Below are positions 22,879 through 34,035 of a stretch of DNA of 64,000 bases, one piece after another. This stretch comes from Climacium dendroides (taxonomy: Eukaryota > Streptophyta > Bryopsida > Hypnales > Climaciaceae). Numbering within the stretch: the stretch's first letter is position 1; each line of letters opens with the position of its first letter. Below the pieces are notes generated by a model. That model had not been told where the DNA came from. It saw nothing but the letters and a program-made list of their open reading frames with translations, and did not search any database. The DNA lies in NCBI GenBank assembly GCA_950106755.1, contig OX467092.1, positions 4,340,001-4,404,000 on the forward strand. The letters are read 5' to 3'. A program made the position numbers and the translations under genes.

Positions 22879-23917
22879 CTTACATACTAGATTGATTTGA
22901 AGTAGAAACATTCCATATCAAACTATGCCACTTGAGAAGGGGCACTTTACAAGACTTCAATATGTAGATTCTAAATCAAATTAAGTCCCAATCCAACTAT
23001 TGAACATTAGCAAACAATATGGTCATCTAAACTTGGGGGCTTGAATGGTTGGATCTTTGCACTCAACTTCGTCATTGGATGTATTTGTTCATCTAACCAT
23101 GTTGAATTTCAAGCCGGACTCTTGTTTGAATAGAAATACTTTGAATTTTGAATTCACTCTTTCTACATACAATCTCCACCCGTTAAAAGATTTTTTGAAC
23201 TTAAAGAATACCACAAGTTCTCATGAATTTCCAGACTATGGGGAACAATGGGAACTCTGCCAAATCAACAATCTCACGTGACCACAATTGTACCACATCA
23301 AATAATATTATTTAATTGCTTATTTAATAATTTTCAAAATATATATTTTTAGATAATTTTTTCATTTCTAAATTTTTTATTAATTGATTAAATATTTGAT
23401 ACACTCACAACTTGGAGAACATGCATAAAACAGCCCTCCCAATGCTCTTATGCCCTCAAATCCCCTCTAATGAATCTAACAATGCTCTAAGGTGAAACCA
23501 CCCATAACTAATAACTGAAGCCATGGCAGATATGATCTGCAGCAGTATTTGGCAAAGCAAATATTTACTAAAGTGCAAAGATAGAAATGGCGTTGTAGTA
23601 GAAAGTTTGGTGAATTTATAGCTTGAACTGAAATTACTACGAATTATGAAAGCCTGAAGTTGGACTCCACCCATGTCCAATGTCTAGAATCTTACAAAAT
23701 TAATCACTGGGAGAGTGCTTGTAGGTAACTCTGGCACACAAAAAGAGGCACAAGTTTTGTAGCAGTGTTGGGATCACATTGGTTACAAAACCTAGTTTCT
23801 TTGAATTCAAAATTAATGCAAATGAGTCCCACCCTGTCTTGGATTTGAGACACCGTACTGATTGCCTAAGGGGCACTAGTTGGTAATGGGTACCTCCACC
23901 TTAATCCTTCCTGATTT

Positions 23918-23937
23918 AAAAAAAAAAAAAAAAAAAA
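23918..23937 (+). repeat. Poly-A run of 20
   Basis: Twenty consecutive A bases after a moderately GC-richer stretch (about 23700-23917). This could be the tail of an old retroposed sequence on the plus strand; no A/B box, reverse transcriptase or target duplication was identified. Confidence 0.6.
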
Positions 23938-24226
23938 GGTTCTGGAGTGACACATAAACATGCACAAACAGGTGGCACAAAGCATTGTGCTGCTGAAGAA
24001 TTTTCAACCATTATCATATTTTGATCCACAGCCCCAATTAATTGAGCTGATTATTCCAAGACTAATTCAAAAATAACCAATGTACTGGTATTGATACTTA
24101 CTCAAAGATTAGAAGCATGTCAAAATATTCATGAAAGAAAGCCTTCAATAGCACCCCAAGCTCTTTTTGCAGGGAATTGCAACACGCCATTCTTTACAGT
24201 GAAAATGAAGCCAAAATCATACAAAT

Positions 24227-24504
24227 GGGGAATTTTGTCAAAATGGTGGTATTCCATGTGTCCAATGTAAACTATAAAGTGCCATCTAGAATAGGTATAG
24301 AATTCAGAAATCTTGAACTTATGTAGATTTCAAAAATCTAGGACTAGTGTACATTTCAAACCGTGCAACTTGAACCATGAAAGTGCCATTTAGGACTAGT
24401 GTAGATCTCAAACATTCAGAATAGATGTACATTCCAAATCACTTGATTTGAATTGTAAAAATTGGCCAAAGTTGTTGAATGGTGCCATTTTAATGAAATT
24501 CCCC
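24227..24504. mobile_element. Repeat family 8 copy
   Basis: Ends GGGGAATTTTGTCAAAATGG and CCATTTTAATGAAATTCCCC form an imperfect terminal inverted repeat. The interior shares TAGATTTCAAA, TCTAGGAC and AATTGTAAAAATTGGCCAAA-type blocks with 6905-7223. Noncoding. Confidence 0.6.
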
Positions 24505-24559
24505 ATACAATTTAATTTCAATTCTCAAAAATGCCAAACTATGCCATACAATCTAAGCT

Positions 24560-24964
24560 TATAGTAGCTAACCCATTTCCAATCATCACCCCATTTTCAA
24601 TCTATAGGTTGTTTGCTTTCCATGAAGTTGTGCTTTCTTTTCGTGAAACTGTGGTGCAACTCGAGGAGCAGTTGTAGTGCATTATGATTGGCTATAAGGC
24701 TATCAATATTACAACCAGCCCTTGGACAATTTTGCAATTAGCCTATAGTCAGAAATAAAATGGTCTATATCACCATTATAAGTCAAAGAGAATCTTTCAC
24801 TGAAAAATTCATAATAATTATATTTTGTGTAGTAAATTTCTGAAAAAACATATAGTCCTTTCAAACTCTTTTTTTGTACATGGGAAAAATTCCACACTCA
24901 AAAAATCTATGCTCCAAATATGCATAATTGCTTAAATGGTTGGAATTAGGTAAGCTATCTTATA
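24560..24964 (-). mobile_element. Repeat family 4 copy, inverted
   Basis: Ends TATAGTAGCTAACCCATTTC and GGTAAGCTATCTTATA form an imperfect terminal inverted repeat. The interior is the reverse complement of 28095-28482 and 28708-29087 (shared blocks: CATTATGATTGG, AAAGAGAATCTTTCA, TACATGGGAAAAATT). No coding capacity beyond a chance 62-codon frame. Confidence 0.72.
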
Positions 24965-26333
24965 CCCAAGTTACCAAATTAAAACAAGCTTTCAAACAAT
25001 ACACTCAAGCCTCTTTAATTTGACCATCTTCAATGACAATTTGGAATATCTTGGAGGCTTGCCACAATATTAAAGCCCATTTTCATCAAGGTTTTCATTG
25101 GTAACCGGAACTGAAGGCCCATCCAAGTTGACCATGCACAAAGAAGAGAAAAGCCCATCCAAGTTGACCATGCACAAAGAAGAAAAAAGCCTCTGAGATC
25201 TTAATGTGACATACAATTGAGCTCCCATCTAGGGTCCAGAAGGCCAAAGAATGTTTTCAACTTTTATAGAGCTAGAGGTCCATGCCTAAAATCCTCAACT
25301 CTTATTGACTAGAGTACACTTGTCTTATAGTAAGTTTGCACCTGGCATTAAGCCAAAGTCTTTGGGGTGTTGTTAGAAAGAAAATTGTGTGTGTGTTCAC
25401 ACTTTCACTCTTTAGCAAATGCCTATCCTAGGTGGACAACAAGATGGCAAGGAAAAGGAACAATGGTCAAGTCAATAAATGAGAACAATGTTCATGTAAT
25501 TACATAAATTCCAAAAAATGTTACATACCACCTCAATTAGCAAGAAACATAGATTCTAGTTTGTGAGGAGCATTGTTAGTTAATCGGACTCCAAATGGGC
25601 AATTAACAAAGAACAACTCCCACCTAAATCATTCTTCTATGCCTAAATGAGGTCTGAAATTCTACTCCAAATGCAATTTCAGCTTTTTTGACAATGAGCG
25701 CTCAAGCTCTCATCTTCAAATTATCCCATACCTTTTGAAAGTTTATGATCAATAATGGATTTGATTATAAAAATGACATCCCCACCCAATATTCTCACTG
25801 TTGTCAATGAAGTGTTCACTTTATATTGCACAAGTATACAAAAGATCAAGCTTATACCCCAAGTCTCAACAACCGATAACTTAAAATGACCCACTTATGT
25901 AGAATCAATGCCAAACCAACTGAAAACAAATGTTTTTATACAACCTGCATAACATTCAATAGCTAAAGCAGAGACTGCCTTTCTTCTCTTCCAAGAATTT
26001 CATCCACAGGAAGTGGTGGCACCAACTACCATAGCTAATTTAATTGGAGTCAACTAAGCCCTCATTAATTGTTTCACTACTTTTATCTCTCACAGTCTGA
26101 CATTTTTTGACATTTGGCCATGTAGCTACTGAATGGTGTGGAATATTTGGCACCATATCATCCAACGGATGAAATGATGCCAAATATTCGGCACCATTCT
26201 GTCAAAGGGGAGGCAGACTCCTCTGTCTGCTACTGAATGTTATGTGTACCTTTTGATCTTTGTCAAAGGTATTATGTTTTTATGAGTGTTGTTACTGAAT
26301 GCCAGGTGAGAACGTACCTTTATATTCAAACTA

Positions 26334-26770
26334 AGGTAAAACAACCCATTGTGGTCAAATGACCCATTGTGGGTTGTTTTTTTCAGTATGTGAGATGTGG
26401 GCCACAATGCATGTTTTACATGATAGTAATGGAGTGAACAGTGACCTCATTAAGAACTTCTAACTTTTCGATGTGAAATTCTTTGGAAAAATTGACTTTT
26501 TAGGCCTTCCATGATAAAAAAAATATATTTTGACTGCATTAGGTAGTAAGATGAGCATTCAGATTTTGTTGGTTATGGGATAGTCTATAGACTCTTTTGG
26601 GCTGAACACTTCAAAAATTCCTAGCAAATTCATACTTTATCAAAAAAAATATAATTTCAATTGTGCTTACTGTTTTTCACACTTGTACTAATGTGACGAA
26701 AAAATTGAAAAATTTCAGCAACAAGATGAGGTCAAACTCCTCATTCTGGCCACAATGGACTGTTTTACCT
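26334..26770 (+). mobile_element. Stowaway-like MITE, family 3
   Basis: Second copy of the 6324-6785 element, in opposite orientation. Ends AGGTAAAACAACCCATTGTG and CACAATGGACTGTTTTACCT, flanked by TA on both sides. It has an extra internal foldback just inside the left end (ACAACCCATTGTGGTC then GACCCATTGTGGGTTGT). Confidence 0.8.
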
Positions 26771-26888
26771 TATATAGATGTCTCCCAAGCAATCAAATGA
26801 AGGGAGTCAGAGTGCAGCAATTTCCAAATGGAATTTAGAAAAATCCAGAGGCTTTATAAGGTAGGTACACCCAAATGTGCCACTGACC

Positions 26889-27533
26889 TTAACCCCTAAA
26901 TGCCCGAGGCACCAAAATATGGTGTTTGCAAAACTTTGAAGTTAAATAAAACCTAACCAATTTGTTATTTTTAGTAATTTATATTTTTAGAAAGTTTTTT
27001 ACTAAGTCTAGTTTTAGTACCAAAAGTCTGATCTTAAAAATAAATGACAGTGATTTTTCTATAAGAGATCTTGTGCAAGGGTACCCTGTGCAATCTTGAC
27101 TCTCCGTAGAGTTAAAAGCTCTTGGAAATGAGCCTCAAATACACTAGATCTTGGAGAAAAAATCACATTCTAAATTCATTTAAAAAAGTTGTAGAGTGAA
27201 TTTTGAGAAGCTGTAAATTGATTGGGGTTATACAAGTTAGGCTTGTTAACCTCATATTTTTTTGGTCACCATAGTTTTAGATTTGATTTGCGAAAAAGAC
27301 TTCAATTCTTTTTTGCAATTTTAACACCCTCATAGTCAAACATTATAATCTTTCACTCCATAAGTGATATTGTTGTGCTTTCTTTTCCTATGCAATCTCT
27401 AACATGTCTAGTTTGAATTTGTACGGTTACAATTTAAAAAAATTTGATACATCTTGTTAAATTGTTGGCATTTTGTTCAATTTGGAGCAAATTTCAGGAA
27501 GCTGGAAACAGGCCTTGGGCATTTAGGGGTTAA
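26889..27533 (+). mobile_element. Repeat family 2, full-length copy
   Basis: Left end TTAACCCCTAAATGCCCGAG and right end CTTGGGCATTTAGGGGTTAA form a terminal inverted repeat of about 20 bp. The 645-bp element has no coding frame. The 5165-5748 copy lacks the left end. No unambiguous target duplication. Confidence 0.8.
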
Positions 27534-28094
27534 ACTGCCATCTATACTGTATGTGTAAAAGAAACATTTTCCAGAACCAAACTTTGTTCCTTAATAACTT
27601 TTGCATACAGTATCCAAATGCCACATTCTTTGGTGTGTTGGAACCTCCTTTCACTTGCCAACAAGAACATATGAAAATTTGACCAGTCTAATAATAGAAA
27701 ATAGGCTCAGTAGCAAAAAGTGGCAGTTTTGGGTGTACCTACCTTAGATGCATGCATGGCGTTGACCCAAATACTGTATGTGAAATCATACAAGGTAGAT
27801 AAAGACTATATTCTACCGTACATGAATATCTAGACCTTCAGGAGCCCCTACAACACCTGAAATACAGTAGAGTGAGGCAATCGATAGAAAGTACGTACGG
27901 AGTAATTCACCAGGTATTTCATCATACTAGAACTACCGGTGTGACATAGGCATATCGCAGCAGAGAGTGGATGGGGAATATTTGAATAGCTCGGCGTTGA
28001 CTGATTATTGAGCATTTTGCATTCAATTGCATTCAACTGTGGGTTGCTATAAGGGAGCAAACATTCTTGCAAACATTCTTGCATTTGACCTTCC

Positions 28095-28482
28095 TGTAAG
28101 GAAGCCGACCCATTTCCGACCACTTAAGTAATTTTGCATATCTGGAGTGCTGTTTTCTTGAGTGGAGAAATTTTCCCATGTACAAAAATAGAGTTTAGAA
28201 GGATTCCATATTTTTTTCAGAATTTTATTTCTCAAAATATAATTACTATGAATTTTTTTAGTTGAAGATTTTGTTCAACACATTCTTGTCATATAGGTTC
28301 TCCTATTTCCAACCATAGGTTGGTTGTAAAATCAATCAAGACTGCAACCAATCATAATGTGCCACGACTGCATTGGAGATTGTACCACAATTAATGTCCT
28401 GCTTTCTCCTGCTGATTGGAAAGAGTGTAGTCTATATGACGGGAATGGGTCCTTGGTTGGGAATGGGTCGCCTCCCTTATAG
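28095..28482 (+). mobile_element. Repeat family 4 copy
   Basis: Left end TAAGGAAGCCGACCCATTTC and right end GAATGGGTCGCCTCCCTTAT form an imperfect terminal inverted repeat. The interior is collinear with 28708-29087 and inverted relative to 24560-24964. Noncoding. Confidence 0.7.
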
Positions 28483-28707
28483 TGACCCACAACCCTTGTC
28501 ATTGTTTTCAAAAAAAATTATTTTAAAAAATTCCAGTAACAACCATAGTTATAACAACAATACACTGAGGCTGGTCCACGCTGAGGGAGCATGAATGGCC
28601 AGGCGCACCACCCAATTTGGAGCCCACCATGAGAGTTTTCCCATGGGGATTTCACCGCCCTGCGGTGGCAATGCTCTAAACTACAAAGCAATTGATCAAT
28701 CTCTCAA

Positions 28708-29087
28708 CTAAGGTAGTTGACCCATTTCCAACTACTTGAACAATCAGGCATATTTGAAGGTAGGTTTTTTGAGTGCGGGATTTTTTCCATGCACTGAAAT
28801 AGAGTTTGGAAGGACTGTATATATTTTTTTCAAAAACTTATTATATGAAATATAATTGTTATGATTTTTTTAATGAAAGATTCTCTTTGACTTGTAATGG
28901 TGATGTAGACCTTTCAATATCTAACCATAGGCTCATTGCCCAAGGGCTGGATGCAATGTTGATAGCCTTACAGCCAATCATAATGCACCACAATTGCTCC
29001 TTGAACTCTACCACAACTTCACAAAAAGAAAGCACAACTTCATGGAAAGAAAGCAACCTATAGATTGGAAATGGGTCAGCCACTATA
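28708..29087 (+). mobile_element. Repeat family 4 copy
   Basis: Left end CTAAGGTAGTTGACCCATTT and right end GGAAATGGGTCAGCCACTAT form an imperfect terminal inverted repeat. Interior block AAAGATTCTCTTTGACTTGT matches the complement of the 24.6 kb copy closely, and AAAGAAAGCACAACTTCATG is conserved too. Noncoding. Confidence 0.72.
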
Positions 29088-30964
29088 TTGGTTGAATAAA
29101 CCAACAAGTAATTAAAGATATATTTATATAGAGATACCTAGTGATGATAAATAATATGGGATACATAGGCTTTGTAACCACAAATACCCCTTCTAATTCA
29201 AATATCTTTGGAGTTTCTAGCTATAAATGTAGTCATAAGTTCGAGTGCATTTTGAAAGCTCTTTGTAGTGTATTTGCAAGATTTGCAACCAACTTGTTTA
29301 ACAACATCATTTTTTTGGACTGTCATGTGTAATTTCAGAATATAAGCTAATACTTTTGCATTGGCCAATTCTCTGCTATAATGTTCTACGTCAACTATAG
29401 AAGAGTATTACTTTGTTCAAACCAAGTATATGGGAACCATTGATCTTTCATAATTTTTTTGGCTTTTAGTAGTTACCAAAAGATATTATTATAATAGGTG
29501 ATGACATTTTTAATAGAGTTTATTCTTTGACTATTAAGATTTAGTAGTTATCACAAAGAATTTTCTTTATTGTGATTGAATGTAAATATGTCCAAAAATT
29601 CTCCCTTAGTTTGATGCTTGAAAGTAGTTATATATGAGGGTTTTCCCTTCTGAGAATTACATTGTGTTTTTCCAAGCCAACCCCAAAAGCAAGGTGATGG
29701 GGCCTAGTTACTACATTAAAGTCAGAGCTAGTGCAGGTGGACACGTGGATGGGGTGAAAACATGTGTAATTCTTTGAGGTCATGGCTTCTAAGCTCAGTC
29801 TGGAAGGCACATGCTGAATGCATTTTTTGCTTTGGATATTGCTCACACTAAGCTGGGATTTTATTTTTCAGTTTTCTAAACCATTGATTACCATCCTACC
29901 TCATGTCTTATTGATATACAATTGTGGTCTACAATGTACACTATGGGTGCACAAAGGCATAATTAAAATGAAAAGTGATAAGATGAAAGTTGTAATAGAT
30001 TGGCTTATTTTAGCATAAATTGTGATCTTAATAAGATTGAAGCCAATATATTCATAACCCAAAATATGTGTAGATTATAAATGGAGTATCACTCATTCAT
30101 CCTAATTTGTGTAGATGTAGCAATATCATCATATTTGAATTTATATGTTTTGTATTATACACATCAATACAAACTTGTAGTTGCTTGAAAGTTTTATTGA
30201 ATGAAATCAATGATCATTGATAGTTTTTCAAAATTTGATAAATTAGTGAGATTGCTTACCTTCACCTTCCACTTTTGTAATTGCACCTTGAGACTAATAT
30301 GGTGCTTGACTTCCACAATTTGTCATTATGGACATCTAGACATGAAGCAACTTCCATTTGATACAAAAGTTTTTAAAATTTGAAATGAACATCTCAATGG
30401 TTCAAATTTCAACATGTTATTTAGATATGCATAACATCATTCATTGAAGCTCAAAGGTCACTTCAGTTCACTATATAATTAATTTGACTATCAATAATCT
30501 TCCATTAGTGACTACAAGGCCCAACTCCTTTTCAAATCTATTGTCGCTCTACTCTTTTATGTCAACTTAGTGTTGTCAATTTTACAAGGTCATTTTTTCA
30601 TATAGACATGGCATCAACATCAAACAATGGTATGATAATCTAATTCTCCTAAGTATGGATATGTCATCAACATGAGACAATGGCATATGTTTTTTTATGT
30701 TTTTTTTCCTTTAGTCATGACATCAACATTATAAAATGGCATAATATTCTATGCATTGATGTTCAATTTGGACTACTATATAATATCAAATATAGTTTTT
30801 TTTCGTTGGAGTATGATTGAATATTCAACATGAGATAGTGGCATAATATTTTGTCTTCTGAAATTATATGTGGAAGACATCCATGGGAATTTTTTCTCAT
30901 TTTAGGATGGGTACAAAAATTGATCTTCACTTGAGTCATAAATTCTTTACATTTGTAGACATCA

Positions 30965-31892
30965 ACCCCTAAAGGACCAAGGCCTTATTTCTGCCAAAAA
31001 AATACTCAAAATTGCCATTTTTGTAGAAAAAAGAGTAAAAAAAATTTGAAAATTATTTTTTTTGCACATCTAACCATAGGATCTTATACCTTTCTAGTAT
31101 GAAAATGTGTGGAACAAATTTCAAAATTTTTGACCACACAAAGTAAAAGATATTTGCGTTTAAAGTAAAAAAAAACAATTTTTTCAGCACCTTGTGAGAC
31201 ATTTGACTTTGAACTTTTTTAACTTAAATTTTTTGGACTACAAAGTTTTGAGCTTTAAATCCTTATTGTTTGAAATTGAGTTGAAAGTCTAGGTAGAAAA
31301 AAAATTCAAAAAAACCCTTAACTTTCATGTATAAAAAAATTGTTAAGTAGAAGTAGGTATAAGAAAGAAGGAAAATCTAAATTATTAATATCTTTAAGAT
31401 GGAATTAAAATGCACTAATCCCAATGGTGAGATTGTTCTAACAAGTAAACTAAACCATGCAAAAAAATATAGAAAAATTGCAAAAATTGCATTCAGAAAT
31501 GCATCCTAAAAGTTATTTTTTTCAAGAAGATGCTCTAATTGCCCAAAAAACAAGAATGTCCATAACTCTCTCATACCAAATCCAAATAAAACAAATCAAA
31601 GCCATCTAGATAGACAAAAATATAATCTACAAGAAACACAAATTCAAAAAAAAATTCAAAATTTTGCAATTTTTTTTTCCTGCCCAGACTACCCCCCATT
31701 CCCTGTTTTGAGCTTATTTGGTCATAACTTTTGTTCCCGGGCAGTGATTGTGAAAAATATTATATTCCCATGAAGCTTATCAATTTTTCTATCTTCAAAA
31801 AAAGTTTCAAAAAATCACAACTAAATTTCAGCCCGTAGGAACCTGCCCGAAAACGCATTTGTCCCTCGAAGGGACAATGGTCCTTTAGGGGT
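30965..31892 (+). mobile_element. Repeat family 1, full-length copy A
   Basis: A 928-bp element whose ends ACCCCTAAAGGACCA and TGGTCCTTTAGGGGT are perfect inverted repeats of 15 bp. Both sides are flanked by TCA, a possible 3-bp target duplication. The interior is very AT-rich and noncoding, with AAGTAAAAGATATTTGCGTT and GTCATAACTTTTG blocks shared with the other copies. With no transposase it can only be non-autonomous. Confidence 0.88.
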
Positions 31893-33302
31893 TCATTATA
31901 CATACAAATTGTAGATAATAACTTATTTATTCATGCAAAATGGAATAATATTCACTAACAATTTTATTGCAATTTGGTGATTTCATCCTTTACAAATGAG
32001 AAAATACATTGTTATGATCCTTGATGGATGGATGAATCCTTGATGGAACATACACTAATTATATTTGATTTTGGTTAGTGTATAAGTAAAATTGCCTTGA
32101 GATAGATATCTCCAAAATGCAAGATTTGTAGACCTAAATTAGACAACTTCCAAATGATCAACAACTTCTAGATGAAAACATGTGTCTTGAAACTTGGAAT
32201 TAGACAATTTCAAGTAGAAGATTTGAGTAAGCTATGTAATATTTTGATACTTCTAAATATGACTACTACTTTTCTTTTAGTGAATTATTCTAGATAGAAC
32301 AAAAAATAGAAAATTAAAAATAGAAGATTAAAAATAGAAAAAATCATAGTCTATCTTAAGAACTAATAGTCTTCTATTATATAATGACAGAGATCAAAGA
32401 AAGAGACAATCTTTTAGATTTTTTCTTCATCTATCACTAAGTGGTTTGAACTCTTTGTAAAAGTCTTGTTTATTTTTTGTATCCTTGTTTGAAATAAATT
32501 GTGGTTTGAAGATTGAGTTGTAGCAATTGGCCAAGGAAGGTTTTTAATATACATCACCAAATATTCCCTCAAAATTTTCTTGTATTGTTTTTGAGCAATG
32601 AATCATCCCCCAAAAATAATGCTTAAGAAATTCAATGATACTGAATAATGTTATAGGGCCCCAATATTTGAAATTTCATTTAAATGTCCGTACTTTGTTT
32701 TTCCCATTTTTAAACTTTGATACTTGGGACGTTACTTGGAACCAATAATTAAACCCCATAAATTTGACATTATCATATTAATACAACTTGAGACAATAGT
32801 ATACAATCCATACTTCAATGTACAACTTCAAACAACAATACACAATCCATACCTTAAGTTACGTTGTTTGTTTTGTTTGTTTTATTTGTTACGTTGAGAT
32901 TTCCAATTGTATTCCCATGTTTGTGGTCTTGGTACCATAGAAAAGCTAGAAAGTCCTCAAAGAGAAGGAAAAGCCGGAAAGTTCTCAAAGAAGATGGGTG
33001 CATGGGTTTTGTTTCATGCAATTTTGACTTATGGCAAAAAAAGATATTGAATTTGGAAGTTTTTTATCGATTAAAAAAATAAAAAATAACTTTTACTTTT
33101 ATTTAGAGTGTGGCAACAACACAAGACACCATGAATTTTATGGGACCACCCACAATGTAAACCATACTCGAGGGTCAGGGTCGGCAAAGGAAAAAATTTT
33201 AAAAATTAAATTTTTTTTGATGAATCGACTCCATCACCGACTCTGTCGATGAATCGCGCACACATTTAACACTCAGTCATCCGAACCAACAGATCCACTC
33301 GT

Positions 33303-33369
33303 TTAGGGTTTCCCAGAATCCGGCTGCGGCTCCTTGACCTAATAATCCCGCTCGACTTTCGCTATATAA
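33303..33369 (+). promoter_or_regulatory. Telo-box plus TATA promoter-like island
   Basis: A telo-box (AAACCCTAA on the minus strand, 33303-33311) lies about 50 bp before a clear TATATAA (33363-33369), in a short stretch that is less AT-rich than its surroundings. This pairing is common in plant promoters of ribosomal-protein, translation-factor and snoRNA genes. No protein-coding gene follows: downstream ATG frames are shorter than 30 codons. The transcript, if any, may be noncoding. Confidence 0.5.
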
Positions 33370-33612
33370 AAAATCCCTTCGAACTCTTCTTTCGGCAGTT
33401 TGTCCGAGAGGTTCTGCTTCGTTCTGATCCACTGTACTTTGAGGCTCGTTTTTTGATTCGCTTTTGTGTTTCATTTGCTGTTTTCGCGTGGAACCCAATG
33501 AAAGTTTATCGCTTCCAGTAGAGCGATAGATTGTTCAGCGATGGTGGTTGTCAGGACGGTTGCGAAGTCTGTCTTTCGGTTGAAGTTTTTGGGGTCTGTG
33601 AGTCGTACATGA

Positions 33613-33720
33613 GTAGTGTAACCTGCCCAGTGATGCAAACTTTTCTCCGAGAAGTCTTCGGATGTATGAGAGAGACAATCTACCAAAATACCAAAAATGG
33701 CTTTGAGGGCATTAGAGGTC
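33613..33720 (+). ncRNA. Duplicated noncoding cassette, copy 1 (candidate small RNA)
   Basis: Shares CTGCCCAGTGATGCAAA, an AGAGACAAT block and TACCAAAATACCAAAAATGG followed by CTTTGAGGGCAT with 33931-34035. The middle part between the conserved blocks diverges with indels, but can form a small hairpin in each copy. The ends TGCCC and GGGCA are complementary. Indels break any shared frame, so coding constraint is unlikely. The AGTGATGCA block is close to, but not, a perfect snoRNA C box, and a canonical D box is missing, so the class is unknown. Confidence 0.3.
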
Positions 33721-33930
33721 AATCTTTCCAGCGTTTACTCGTGTTTTTGTAAGTTTGATCAGTCTATGTGTTCTGCGAGTTGTCTCTTGAATATACCGGA
33801 TTTTGATCCCTATCCTTTGGAGTAGACCTCCGTATATCAGAAATTTTACGCTGACCTTCACAAGGTTTCATTCAACTCGGAAAAGTAACGTAATGTTGGT
33901 AATAACCGACTACTATAGAGTCTGATCCAA

Positions 33931-34035
33931 GACACTGCCCAGTGATGCAAAACCTTTTGTCTGGAGCTCCTCGGAGTACATGGAAGAGACAATTTACCAA
34001 AATACCAAAAATGGCTTTGAGGGCATAGTCGTCTG
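33931..34035 (+). ncRNA. Duplicated noncoding cassette, copy 2 (candidate small RNA)
   Basis: Second copy, 318 bp after the first and on the same strand, downstream of the same promoter-like island. The 40-bp right half is almost identical to copy 1, while the left middle part has changed. The spacing would suit a polycistronic small-RNA precursor, but a plain tandem duplication is an equally simple explanation. Confidence 0.3.

Larger units (their letters stand above)
18948..33250. other. Gene desert filled with noncoding repeats
   Basis: No gene is supported in these 14 kb. Open frames are short, AT-rich and without splice-site or domain support. The region consists mainly of inverted-repeat elements listed individually (families 1, 2, 3, 4, 8, a CACTA-type MITE) and a direct duplication (19117-19341 and 20330-20554). 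I see no LTR retrotransposon, no reverse transcriptase or transposase domain and no RNA gene. Loose repeats of ATGACATCAACAT..AATGGCATA occur at 30600-30860, and short AAAATAGAAGATTAAAA repeats at about 32295-32340. Confidence 0.6.

Noticed and set aside
23700..23937. SINE with poly-A tail
   Set aside because: Only the A run is clear; no polymerase III boxes or target duplication could be identified, so only the A run is reported.
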